Shown here in pieces: positions 49,666 through 60,846 of a DNA stretch of 64,000 nucleotides. A program made the translations under genes and the position numbers. The DNA lies in the NCBI GenBank assembly GCA_003254885.1, contig QANT01003864.1:62001-126000 (forward strand), given 5' to 3'. Position 1 is the stretch's first letter. The number at the start of each line of letters is the position of its first letter. The notes under the pieces were generated by a model that saw nothing but the letters and a program-made list of their open reading frames with translations, made no database searches and was not told the DNA's origin. The DNA comes from Purshia tridentata (Eukaryota; Streptophyta; Magnoliopsida; Rosales; Rosaceae).

Positions 49666-51894
49666 ATGGGGAACAAAGTGAAGGTGAGTCTGGTGATGCT
49701 TGCGCTTGTGGTGAGCTATGGGGTGATGGCAATGGGGTACATTGAAGATGACCCAGATTGGGGGAGAGAGAAGGAAGAGAGAGATGAGAGGAGATCAGAT
49801 TGGGGAAGATCATCAGAGGATGAACCAGGTGGTGCAGAAGAAGAGGAGAGAAGGCCAGAGGAGATGACAGGGCCCGACTGGTTCTTGCTGCAGCATTCCA
49901 AGCAAGTGGTGAGGACCGATGCTGGGGAGATGACGGTGGTGAAGAGCGTAGGGGGCAGAGTTGTTGACAGGCCAATGCATATTGGCTTCATCACCATGGA
50001 GCCCAAGTCCCTCTTCATCCCTCAGTACCTTGACTCCAATCTCATCCTCTTCGTCCGTAGAGGTATAATCAATACTATTCCTCTCTCTCTCTGTGTTTTC
50101 GCATATTAAAGTTGAACAAATCTTTTTGCTCTAATACAAATCAGCCAGATGATTTGGCACTTTAATCTGCTAACCCTTATGAACTAATTGCATACTAATC
50201 AATTAAAACTTGGTCGATCATCTCTCTAGCACAGATAGCACCCACATGTGTGCCTGTATTAGTGAGATTAATGGTTACCTGAGATGGTATATACTGTTAG
50301 ATATCATCATGTGGATGTTATATAATGTTCTCTTAACAAATATCTAACATGTTAAGATGTTAGACAGCAATTTTAGTAATATTTCACTTATCAATAGTTT
50401 AATATACAAAGACATAACTTATGTTAATTAATTGGTTGCAGGGGAAGCGAAAGTGGGAATAATATACAAAGACAAATTGGGAGAGAGGAAACTGAAGGCT
50501 GGGGATGTGTACAGAATCCCAGCTGGTTCAGCATTTTACTTGGTGAATACAGGGGTGGGCCAGAGACTCCATATCATTCTCAGCATCGACACATCTGAGG
50601 GCTTGAGACTCGGTACTTTGCAGGTACATGTACATCATTTAATTCCCCAGGTTTCTTTATTATAAGACCAAACCACTTCTCAGTTCTCATTTGGTTTTTA
50701 TGAACATTGCAGTCTTTCTTCATTGGTGGAGGAACCTACCCACAATCTGTACTTTCAGGGTTCGACCCTGAAACACTCTCAAGTGCGTTTAATGTAAGCA
50801 TCGAACTTTTGAATTTCGATTCTTCTTGTCTTGTTGATCTTTGTTTATAATATGAGAAGTACATCTAATGGCACAATGTGTGGTCATGTGCATTGTAGGT
50901 CTCATCATCAGAACTAAAGTATGTGCTAACAAGGCAACAAGACGGTGAAATTGTGTATGTGGATGATTCTCGTTCACCAAGCATATGGAAAAAATTCCTA
51001 GAGCTGAAAGAAGAGGACAAGCTCCAAGAGATGAAGAGAATGGTGGACTTCACACAACAAGAGCAACAACTGGAACAAGAAGAGAAAAAACCAACATGGT
51101 CATGGAGGAAGCTCCTCAACTCCGTTTTCGGAAACGGAAACAAGAAGCAACCGGAGGACTTCAAGGGGACCGGAAACTCCCCCGACTCCTACAACATCTA
51201 CAAAAAATCTCCCGACTTCAAAAACAACTACGGATGGAGCATGACGCTCGACGACTCCGACTACTCCCAGCTCAAGCACTCCGGCATTGGCGTCTTCCTC
51301 GTCAACCTCACTGCCGGCTCCATGATGGCGCCGCACGTGAACCCAACAGCTACAGAGTACGGCGTCGTTCTGAGGGGCTCTGGAACAATACAGATAGTTT
51401 TTCCAAATGGGACTTCAGCAATGAATGCCAAGGTGCAAGAAGGGGATGTGTTTTGGGTGCCGAGGTACTTCCCATTCTGCCAAATTGCGTCGAGAACCGG
51501 GCCGCTCGAGTTCTTCGGGTTCACAACGTCGGCCCGGAAGAACCGGCCGCAGTTCTTGGTGGGTGCAAGCTCTGTTATGCGGACTCTCAGAGGTCCTGAG
51601 CTTGCAGCTGCTTTTGGTGTGACCGAGGACCGGTTGAAACGGTTTGTGACTGCTCAAAAGGAGGCTGTGATCTTGCCTTCAGCGCAAGCAGCGCCGCCGT
51701 ACAAGGAGGAGAGAGAGACCAAGCCGGAAAAAGAGGAGAGGGAGACCAAGCAAAAAGAAGAGGGGAGGGAGACCAGGCCAGAAGATGAGGGGAGGGAGAC
51801 AAGGCCAAAAGAGCAAGAGGTGGTGAACAAGTTTGAGAGGCTGCCAAATGTGATCAAGAGCTTTGGGAATGAAATGGTCATGGGGTTTGATTAA
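49666..51894 (+). CDS. Vicilin-like seed storage protein (bicupin)
   Basis: Exons 49666-50062, 50442-50623, 50713-50793 and 50899-51894 give 551 residues. It starts with a signal peptide (MGNKVKVSLVMLALVVSYG, cleavage near 20-25) and an acidic, Arg/Glu-rich linker. Cupin 1 covers about residues 75-240, and cupin 2 about 325-480 with AGSMMAPHVNP and GVVLRGSG. Potential N-glycosylation sites NLT and NGT are present. The tail (about 490-551) has four near-repeats of a KEERETKP-like unit. It most resembles the vicilin-like group of Arabidopsis At2g28490 type, stored in protein vacuoles. RY and G-box motifs upstream fit seed expression. It may be allergenic in seeds of related plants, but this cannot be judged here. 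Confidence 0.92.
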
Positions 51895-52790
51895 GGGGTC
51901 TTGGTGGTGAATAAAGATGGTTTTCTGGGGTTTTAGGAGGGTTTTGTTATGTGTTTTAAGTAGCTTTTAATTTGTTTTAGTGTAAATTTTCTGGTTATGT
52001 GCGTCCTGTCCTGTGTACTTGTGCATGAGTTCGTTTCTTGTGAATAAGAGATCTACTTTCTACTTTTTTATTTCCTTGGTGACTATGAGAATTGCTTGCT
52101 TTGTGAATGCAATTCCAACTTTTAATTCCAAAGACATATTTAACCATGCAAGTGCTGTATTAAACCATTGCCAGAAATTGAAGTCCAACCTTCAAAATCA
52201 ATGCTTTGAACCCTTCAATATTTGAAGGACATATGTTACTTCTATTTAAAGAGGTCATTAAAATTGAGGGGTTAGTTTGAAGTCTGAACTATTTGAAACA
52301 AACCAAATAGATACTAATAATTACTTATATATTTGTCATATTCATATGAATCTCTCTCTTTGTAACTTCTATTCTTCAATATATTTATATTTTTTCTCAT
52401 ATATATTCGTATCTATATCTTCATTGTTCTTTTCTTTGTTTCCTTCCTCTCTTTCCAAATTGCTCGAACTAGTTTGGTTTGGTTCAGTATATGGTTTGGG
52501 TTGATTGTGTTTTGAGAAAAGTCCAAACTGATTCGATTGGTTTGGTACAGCCTTGGGCAATAATTGTACCAACAAAACTGTACCAATACCTAGAAAATTG
52601 GAAAAAAAAAAAACCCAAAAATATAGGAAAACAAAACCTAATTGCCCAATAACCCATTTGGAATACTTTAAATCGGCCTGTAATAGAAAATATTTAGAAC
52701 CCCTCTTCCGAGAATGCTACTCAAGAAAAAAACAAAAACACCCGGTGTCCAAACTTCAATTCTTTTTCAGTCCACATGAGGTCAATTTTT
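51895..52790. other. Trailer of the vicilin gene and intergenic DNA
   Basis: The vicilin trailer is followed by AT-rich DNA. No gene was recognised. Confidence 0.5.
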
Positions 52791-52792
52791 GA

Positions 52793-52998
52793 ACATCCTA
52801 TTCCACTTTTATGTGACTTGCTTATTTTGGTGCATGAGAAAAAATGTTATTCTTAATAATTTTCATAATTTTGAGAGAATTTTATGAAATAAGTTACATC
52901 CTATTCCACTTTTATGTGACTTGCTTATTTTTGTGCATGAGAAAAAATGTTATTCTTAATAATTTTCATAATTTTGAGAGAATTTTATGAAATAAGTT
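52793..52998. repeat. 103-bp tandem duplication
   Basis: Two adjacent copies (52793-52895 and 52896-52998) begin ACATCCTATTCCACTTTTAT and differ by about one base. Confidence 0.93.
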
Positions 52999-53094
52999 TT
53001 CCTTATAATTTATTCTTCTTATATTATTCTTTTAAGTTAAAAATTTCTTATTCAAATACATATGAATTTGATATTTATCCTTTTCAATCCAATT

Positions 53095-53305
53095 ATAACA
53101 ATCAAACAAGATCTTAAACTATTTTGTACAGGGTCTATCTCATCATAATCAAGAAAAAGTGAGAAAGAGAGATAAAAATTAAAATAATAAGTTAAGTTCA
53201 TAACAATCAAACAAGATCTTAAACTATTTTGTATAGAGTCTATCCCATCATAATCAATAAAAAGTGAGAAAGAGAGATAAAAATTAAAATAATAAGTTGA
53301 TAACT
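53095..53305. repeat. 106-bp tandem duplication
   Basis: Two copies (53095-53200 and 53201 to about 53305) begin TAACAATCAAACAAGATC and differ by a few bases. It lies close upstream of the PDIL5-1 gene. Confidence 0.92.
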
Positions 53306-53471
53306 GAGAAAATATATAAATCAATTGTAAAGTGAGAAAAAAAAAAAACCCAAGTCACGTGCAAGGCACGTGTTTAAAACTAGCCAGGTTAGGTATTTGA
53401 GTGGGGTGCGAAATCGAGAGCTACGCTCGTCAATCTAATTTTCCCGGAAATTTGTAATTTTCGGAGCAGCG

Positions 53472-56133
53472 ATGAAAACCCACTCGGCTTCTCTGATTTT
53501 CATGTCACTTCTTCTTTTTCTTCTTCTAAGTCTAACAATCCATACCAAAGCTGAGGTTATAACTCTAACCGCTGACACCTTCTCCGACAAGGTAACTTCC
53601 ACAAAACCTTTCAAATCTTTCATTTATTTACATTCGAAATCACAGATCCACTCAAACCAATGAGTTTACGAGTTCTGAGTTATGGCTATGGTTTCATAGC
53701 TCCAGATAGGTTTCAGTTCTGCGTCCAACTTATGGTGGATTGGGCGGTAGGACTATGTGGTTGTTATGTTTGAGTGAATGATATTTGATTTGATGCAGAT
53801 TATATTTTTCAATGCGTACACAACGCACACACATATGGCTGGGGTTCCTAGCCCCAACCCAGATCCTATTTTCCCTTACCAGCTCATCCAATCCCTGGTT
53901 GTCTTGCCAGTGTCGAATGCCTATATTAGTTTTGCTCTGTTTTTGAATTTTTGTTCTAATTTTGGTATCGGTGCTAAAATTGAATATATAGTTGGGTTTC
54001 ATAAAAAATGAAATTTATAACTGTACAAAAAATGTTATGAATTCGGTTTTGTAAAAAAAATAAAATGTTATGAGTTGGGTATAAGAACTGTACGAGTCCA
54101 GGGGAGAACAAGGGGTTAGTAAGTTAGTTAAGTAGGAAGTAATTTGGAAATATATCTCAAGGTAGCCTAATTATGGTTTAAGACTTGCTCATTTTTATGT
54201 AAATATTTGTTTGTTTGTTTGTTTAGGTGAAGGAGAAAGACACTGCATGGTTTGTGAAATTCTGTGTACCATGGTGTAAACATTGGTAGGTTTTTTCCAC
54301 CTCTGCCAAGTCTATGATTAAGTTAGTTATACTTGTAAGATTGTTATTCTTGCTCAATGCTTACTCGTAATAATTTCTTTCAGTAAGAAGTTGGGGTCAC
54401 TATGGGAGGACCTTGGGAAGATAATGGAAGGTGAAGATGAAATAGAGGTTGGGGAGGTTGATTGCAGTACAAGCAAACCTGTATGTTCGAAAGTTGACAT
54501 TCATTCGTATCCTACATTTAAGCTATTTTACGATGGAGAAGAAGTTGCAAAATATCAGGGTAAGATTCAGACTTAATTTCTGCTAGATCAGTTGTGTTTT
54601 CATCCATTGTCATCTTTGTCCCACATACTGTGTTTTCTACTTTATGTTAAAGTATTGATCTTGAAACTTAAGTTTATAGAACTAACAGTCATACTATTAT
54701 CAATTTAATTTGAACCATGCAAATTTGTGCCTTGCACATTATATGAAATTCCCAATGAAGGGACTTTTCATAATACAGCAACTAGCTGTCAAGTGCATGG
54801 GCATGGACAAGTAACATGTAAAGATGGGCAATGATCAAAAGGAAACCCTAGGGATTCCCCTGTTAAATTTTAAATGTACAAAAATTGGATAGGATAAGAT
54901 GCATCAATGGTAAGTCGTAACTCAACTATAATTAGGAAGCGCAGGACTTACATGACCCACTGTCCGCTGAAGGTCATGTTCGTAATAGCTTCTAAGAAGA
55001 AGAATCAGTAATGCACGTATCTATTTATAATTTGTCAGATCACTAGTGCTCGTATAATCATTTTAGCTCAATACAAATTCATTTGGGAGTCATTATTTTT
55101 GGGCATTTTGGATTACCACAAAATTAGTTACTCTGTAGTTCCATACATTATCCAACAACTTAGGATAGTACACTCCGGATTTTATGAAGTCCTGAGTGTA
55201 CGTAATTCACATTGAAAATTGATCACAAATAGGCCTAATATCTGGCTAGCATCAAGCTTTATGAGGCAAGATAGCATCAATGTGGAAAAGTCATCTCCAC
55301 CGCCATTACACCTTTGTATGCCACAATGTCGAAAAATGATACATGTGCTTCGTTTTATATTTTCTTTTTCTTTTTCTTTTTTGGTGGGGGAAGGGATATA
55401 AGATGGAAATTGCTAAAATGTTTTAAGGGGATCTGTGTTTAATGTGCACCTGTGAAAGATTGGCTGCCTTGTCCAGTAGGGCGGTGATAATGATGATATC
55501 TGTTGTGGTGACAGATCTTTGGCTTGTTTAGCGTGTACCTATGTAAGATTGGCTGCCTTGTTTAGTATATTTGTGGTGACATAAATTTTAATTGAAAAAA
55601 CAAAAAAAAAAAAAATACATCAGTTCTGATAACTGTTAGACTGGTGGCCTTGGTAAAAACACAATGATGTTCATTTTCACATGATGTTTGCTATCTCAGA
55701 CTAGTCAACACTTAGACTCCATAAATCTAGATGAGGGAATTCATTTTTGTAGGGGTCTATTAGAATCGGTGTTAAATTTTCAAGATTTGATCTTCTTTTG
55801 GGCCATCATTGCATATTTATGTCTGTGGGTCTGTGTGTTGTGTATTTGGCTTGGCCAAATTAAGCCATCATCTCTTAAAAGTTGAAGTGGGTTTGTTCTG
55901 CTAGCAGTCTGGAAGTACAGTTTATCTGCCGTGTACATTATTTGTAGCCTTTTTATCACTGATTGTTTCAGTAACTTATTTGACTTTATTTAGCCAAATA
56001 TCTTACTTTATTGTTTCTTGTTCAAATATCAGGGCCAAGGGATGTTGAGTCACTTAAGAATTTTGTCTTAGAAGAAGCTGAAAAAGCAGCAACAGAAGCA
56101 CAGTTTAAGCTAGACAATGATAAAGAGTTGTGA
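53472..56133 (+). CDS. PDIL5-1: Protein disulfide isomerase-like 5-1 (single thioredoxin domain, ER)
   Basis: Exons 53472-53591, 54227-54285, 54384-54559 and 56033-56133 give 151 residues. It is a small one-domain thioredoxin-fold protein that probably acts on disulfide bonds in the ER. A signal peptide (hydrophobic SLIFMSLLLFLLLSLTI, then HTKA) starts the protein. The active site is CKHC at residues 57-60 in CVPWCKHC, with a third Cys at 53. The intron after exon 2 splits the second active-site Cys codon. SYPTFKLF matches the cis-Pro loop. The last four residues are DKEL, a retention signal of KDEL type. Length is close to the Arabidopsis PDIL5-1. Intron 3 (about 1.5 kb) has no other gene. 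Confidence 0.92.
54580..56030. other. Long intron 3 of PDIL5-1 with a local repeat
   Basis: Near 55440-55575 an ATTGGCTGCCTTGT word and its surroundings appear twice, about 95 bases apart. No coding or RNA gene was seen. Confidence 0.4.
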
Positions 56134-57297
56134 TAACCTGTCAGGTAGGCACTGAACATCTCTTGTTGAGCTTTTTTCAGTTGTAACACACCTTGTGAAG
56201 GTCGAGTATGAAATCTACTTTTGACAAAATTCCCTTCATTTACTTGATAAAGAAAAATGAGTTAGATAACTCCTTTGTTTACACTCGTGCAATCTTTTAC
56301 AACTCTTTGGAAATCCATCTGTATAACAGTTTATGTCTTTTACCTGCTGCAGTTGTGGGACTCGCATGTTGAATCAGCACTTGCACATTATGATGGAATG
56401 CCGGTATATGCTTTTATGGATGTCTGCTAATTCTCCATAGTCGGGTAGCAGGACAATTTTGTACGTGGGATCATTACTCCGGAATACCAACTACAACTGA
56501 TCTGTGGGCAAGAGCAGCTTGTATTGAGAAATACTTGTATCTTTCGCAGGAGGTTTTGTTTGTATGTTCAACATTAGGTTAGAAAAGCTGTTTAAGTCCA
56601 GTTTTAAATTATCATGGAATTAAGATCGACAAATAATCATAATTAACTTTGTTTGGATTTATGATGTTTTTGATATGCCAAACAAATTAATGTTGGTAGA
56701 TTATTTTTGATAGGATACACCGGATGTTCACCATTGTTATCTTTTTATTGCCATATATGAAACAAGTACGGTAGCAATCTGTGGCAACTGCCAAGCAACT
56801 TGGCTCCAAAATCAGTGTCATAATGCAGCAATCGGTAGTTTTCAAAAGGCCTATTGATTAATGCTCTCCACGAGCCAATTTCAATACAAGGTTTATGAGT
56901 AAAGACCCGTTAACAGTTGATAAGCAGGAATAGAGGAAACAGCCAAGTACGAAAAAATTATTAAGCTGAAAAATAGAGTGATCCAAAATTAACAGAGGGA
57001 TGAAAATAAAAGTTGAAAACATTAAAATGATGTCGTTCATTAGACAACTACACATCTCATCTCAATGTATAAACCAGAACAACAAACATAAAACGAACCC
57101 ACAGCACAGTTTGCCGAGCACCAAGAAGGAAATCCAGGTGCTCAACTCCTCCACTATCCTTGAAACCAAGGCTAGAGGACTGCGATGTAAGCATTTAAAA
57201 CTGTGTCCACAAAACTTCCAGAATAACACAAAAAGATTGAAAAAGAAACGACATTAGACAAAACTAGCCTAGCTATTGTAGAACTGAAAAGCTGGTT
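56134..57297. other. Trailers of PDIL5-1 and eEF1A (tail to tail)
   Basis: PDIL5-1 (+) and eEF1A (-) converge here. No gene was recognised between them, and the region probably holds both 3' ends. Confidence 0.55.
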
Positions 57298-58758
57298 TCA
57301 CTTCTTCTTAGCTGCAGCCTTGGTGACCTTGGCTCCGGTGGGATCCTTCTTCTCAACACTCTTGATGACTCCAACAGCAACTGTCTGGCGCATGTCCCTA
57401 ACAGCAAAACGTCCAAGTGGGGGGTACTCAGAGAAAGTCTCAACAACCATGGGCTTGGTGGGAATCATCTTCACCATACCAGCATCACCATTCTTCAGGA
57501 ACTTGGGCTCCTTCTCAATCTCCTTGCCAGATCGCCTGTCAATCTTGGTCAAGATCTCAGCAAACTTGACAGCAATGTGGGAAGTGTGGCAGTCAAGAAC
57601 TGGGGCATATCCATTTCCGATCTGGCCAGGGTGGTTCATAATGATGACCTGAGAGGTAAAGTTGGCAGCCTCCTTTGCGGGATCATCCTTAGAGTTGGAA
57701 GCAACAAACCCACGCTTGAGATCCTTGACAGCAACATTCTTCACATTGAATCCAACATTGTCACCAGGAAGGGCCTCCTGCAGAGCTTCGTGGTGCATCT
57801 CCACGGACTTAACTTCAGTTGTCAGCCCAGTGGGACCAAAAGTCACAACCATACCAGGCTTCACAACACCAGTCTCAACACGTCCAACAGGGACAGTTCC
57901 AATGCCACCAATCTTGTACACATCCTGAAGTGGAAGACGGAGAGGCTTGTCTGAGGGCCTCTTGGGCTCATTGATCTGATCAAGGGCCTCAAGAAGAGTT
58001 GGACCCTTGTACCAGTCAAGGTTGGTGGACCTCTCAATCATGTTGTCACCCTCAAACCCAGAGATGGGAACAAAGGCAATTTTGTCTGGGTTGTACCCAA
58101 CCTTCTTCAAATAGGATGAGACTTCCTTGACAATTTCATCGTACCTTGCCTTTGAGTACTTGGGAGTGGTGGCATCCATCTGCATACATTAGTTGACATA
58201 ACACAAGATGAGTCACAATTGCTTAACATAATTGCAACCACAATAACTCAGAGCCAATACGAATTGAAATACCATCAACACAAACATAAGGCTCACCTTG
58301 TTACAGCAGCAAATCATCTGCTTGACACCAAGAGTAAAAGCAAGCAACGCATGCTCACGGGTCTGACCATCCTTGGAAATACCAGCTTCGAAACCACCAG
58401 TGGTAGAGTCAATAATGAGGACAGCACAATCAGCCTGAGAGGTACCAGTAATCATGTTCTTGATAAAGTCACGATGTCCAGGAGCATCAATGACAGTGCA
58501 GTAGTACTTGGTGGTCTCAAACTTCCACAAGGCAATATCGATGGTAATACCACGTTCACGCTCAGCCTTCAGCTTGTCCAACACCCAGGCATACTTGAAT
58601 GACCTCTTGTTCATCTCAGCAGCCTCCTTCTCGAACCTCTCAATAACACGCTTGTCAATACCTCCAAGCTTGTAGATCAAGTGTCCGGTGGTTGTTGACT
58701 TTCCAGAGTCGACATGTCCAATGACCACGATGTTGATGTGAAACTTTTCCTTACCCAT
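57298..58758 (-). CDS. EF1A: Translation elongation factor 1-alpha (eEF1A)
   Basis: Exons on the minus strand are 58758-58297 and 58179-57298, giving 447 residues, the usual plant length. It brings aminoacyl-tRNA to the ribosome with [11 protein letters not shown] at 14-21 is the P-loop, DAPGH follows as G3, and NKMD at 153-156 is G4 and is split by the coding intron (NK/MD). Domains 2 and 3 are complete and the end is AAAKKK. The sequence is nearly invariant across plants and shows no breaks. A 998-bp leader intron (58778-59775) precedes the start and contains two snoRNA copies. A telo-box lies upstream of the leader. Strong constitutive expression is expected from family knowledge. Confidence 0.98.
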
Positions 58759-58981
58759 ATTGGAATTTCAGAGAGAGCTGGATCACAAACACAAACACAA
58801 ACACAAAATCAAAACCCAATCAGCCAACCAGCTTGAAAATAATACAATTATCATCATAACAAAAAACAACCAAACTATAAACACAGTGCATACATATAAG
58901 CACAGCATAAAAATATAAAATAAAAAAATGTTATGATAATAGATAAGTTTTATAAAAAATGGGGAGATGGTGACTATTATG

Positions 58982-59058
58982 GAGCTCAGTCCCTTAGATG
59001 TTCTTAATCTGCGATCATACCCGCAAATCATTACAGGTCTGTAGGAATCATCACCGTT
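58982..59058 (-). ncRNA. Box C/D snoRNA, U25/snR57-like, copy 1
   Basis: On the minus strand the C box is GTGATGA (59054-59048) and the D box CTGA (58989-58986). Before the D box, AGAACATCTAAGGG is complementary to CCCTTAGATGTTCT of plant 18S rRNA. After the C box, ACAGACCTGT is complementary to ACAGGTCTGT of 18S and is followed by ATGA as a possible D' box. This second guide is the one used by U25 (vertebrates) and snR57 (yeast). The two rRNA targets are only a few bases apart. The RNA is sense to eEF1A, so it could be released from the intron after splicing. The terminal stem is weak. Confidence 0.8.
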
Positions 59059-59198
59059 TCCAATAAATAAATAAACTCCCAAGTGTACATTACTCAAAAA
59101 AAAACAAAAATAAAAGTTTAGTAAATCATACAAATACAAAAATTAAAATATAGTTATAGTTATAGTGTTCCAAAAATAACACTAGAAAAAAGTGTGTG

Positions 59199-59278
59199 GA
59201 ACTCAGTCCCTTAGATGTTCTTAAAGATCTGCGATCATACCCGCAAATCATTACAGGTCTGAAGGTTCATCACAGTTG
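59199..59278 (-). ncRNA. Box C/D snoRNA, U25/snR57-like, copy 2
   Basis: C box GTGATGA (59273-59267) and D box CTGA (59206-59203) on the minus strand. The guides are the same as in copy 1: AGAACATCTAAGGG before the D box and CAGACCTGT before ATGA. AAC before the C box pairs with GTT after the D box, a short terminal stem better than in copy 1. It has a few more bases between C' and the D guide (GATCTTTAAG) and the loop differs slightly. Conservation is confined to the snoRNA, while the flanks of the copies differ, which argues for selection on the RNA. Confidence 0.82.
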
Positions 59279-59775
59279 ATGTTAAATATATAAATCCTTT
59301 TTAAAATTTCAATAAAATAAGAAAAAATTTAGCTGCTTCAGTGTGACCCAAATAAACAAGGTGAAAATATTTGAGATAAAAGAATCACATAAAGCAACAC
59401 CTATTAATATTGCTTCAAGGGAACGAGTCATATGGAACCAATCTAATCCACAAACCAGATAATGAAGCATAATAACAAACCAAAAAAATTATTTCAATTT
59501 ATAAAAAAAAAAAATTTAAAAACCGACATGCAATTTATAATAACGCTCAGATCCAATCATAAATACACATCTTAGATGAAAACCCAGTTCATCAATTCAG
59601 TTCATTCAGACAAATAACAAATAAAGTGGTAACTTTCAAAATCGACCAGACTTAAAAATCTAAGAAGAGATACAGCTAAATCAAACAAAGAGAACAATAG
59701 CATATCTTATTACATAAATAAACAGAAGCAGAAGCATAGAGAGAGAGTGAGAGAATGAGAGAAAGAGATCTGAAC

Positions 59776-59900
59776 CTTCAGAATCGGGCCGAAGATTGGA
59801 GACGATCGAGCAGGTTCTCTCTCGCCGACTAGAGTCTGAAGAGAGAGATATGAGGAGAGGATGAGGAGAGTGAAAACTTTGTGACTTTAAAGAGGCGCAC
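59776..59900 (-). promoter_or_regulatory. eEF1A 5' leader exon and core promoter
   Basis: The minus strand reads a CT-rich leader (CTCTCCTCATCCTCTCC, CGATCGTCTCC) up to the donor at 59775. A CTTTAAAG word near 59885-59892 lies at the upstream edge and could serve as TATA-like sequence. The start of transcription is not determined. Confidence 0.5.
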
Positions 59901-59917
59901 TGCCTACTTCGATTTTG

Positions 59918-59926
59918 TTAGGGTTT
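59918..59926 (-). promoter_or_regulatory. Telo-box (AAACCCTAA)
   Basis: AAACCCTAA on the minus strand, just upstream of the eEF1A leader. Telo-boxes are known in plant eEF1A and ribosomal protein gene promoters. Confidence 0.7.
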
Positions 59927-59929
59927 CTT

Positions 59930-60560
59930 TCTCAGCCGTTGGATCTTAATAGATTTAATCTAACGGTTGTAATGTTCACTTGCCACGGCGGCTGCTGATG
60001 CCCTAAATCTTTGCACTATTTTTTTTTCCGAACCCTAATCTTTGCACATTATGTGGCTACGTTGGCAACTTGGCATATTCTTTTTCAGTTGAATGACCAT
60101 GTTACCCTTTCATTCTTCTTATTTTCTTTTGAATCAAATGACACTTTTGGTCCTCGTAGTATCATGAAATTTCCACTTTAATCATGTTCCTTTAATGTTG
60201 ACAATTTCAGTCATGTGCTTTCAATGTGATAACAATTAAGTTTAAACCGTTAAACTCATTTAAATTGATCATGGAAATCCGACATGTTTTGCATATGAGT
60301 GGCATTTCATACATTTGATCATGGAAGTCCACTTATTTGGATTCATTTAAAAAAGTGTATTTAGATTTGGTCTAAATCTTTTAAGGGATAAATCCATGAA
60401 TTTCAAATACCTTCTCTTGGAATCCCACCATCCCCCACTGTTTCTCTCTCTCTCTCTCCCTCACCTTTGGCCACAACTGCCGACGACCACCACCAACCAC
60501 CGCCAACCACCTTCGACAACTTTTGGGTAAAAGTTTTTGAAAGAAGAGAAAAGAAGCAAG
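59930..60560. other. Upstream region of eEF1A and DNA before the NAC repeats
   Basis: Further ACCCTAA words occur near 60000-60045. The rest is AT-rich with a CT tract near 60442-60460. No gene is seen. Confidence 0.4.
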
Positions 60561-60561
60561 A

Positions 60562-60846
60562 GACTTGCTGAGAGAAGATTGGAGGCTCTATAGCAGCATT
60601 GATTGGAGACTCCATAATAGCAACATTAGCAACGGTGTTGATTTGTTCCATGGCGGCGGTTTCTTGGACAAGTTAGTGGTTCTTGTTGAAGTTCTTGAAA
60701 CTTGATGAAGCAAAGTTTGAAATGAAATGACACATTTAGTTTTTAACATATAGGTACCTCTAGTAGTTTTCTTTGTGAACTATGTGAATAAATACAAGTT
60801 CGTGTACTTTTAGATATCGTTTGATTGGTAGGGAGCAAACTTGTTT
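60562..60846 (-). pseudogene. NAC-domain gene fragment, partial copy 0
   Basis: On the minus strand it reads MEQINTVANVAIMESPINAA near 60651-60590, like the start in the palindrome arms. A second part (60720-60846) matches left-arm sequence near 61160-61290 at lower identity. Between them is sequence related to the palindrome loop. It is joined directly to the left arm at about 60847. It is the most diverged of the three copies. Confidence 0.6.

Larger units (their letters stand above)
58778..59775 (-). other. Leader intron of eEF1A
   Basis: On the minus strand a donor GTTCAGATC begins at 59775 and an acceptor GATCCAG ends at 58778, about 20 bases before the start codon. A 5' leader intron of about this size is a standard feature of plant eEF1A genes and is known to raise expression. 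Apart from two snoRNA copies it is T-rich in the sense direction. Confidence 0.75.

Noticed and set aside
50985-51599. Second plus-strand frame of about 200 residues within the vicilin last exon
   Set aside because: It overlaps the cupin 2 coding frame in another phase and has basic, low-information content. The cupin frame explains the region.
57320-57954. Long open frames on the plus strand opposite eEF1A
   Set aside because: They are antisense shadows of the highly constrained eEF1A codons and show no domain of their own.
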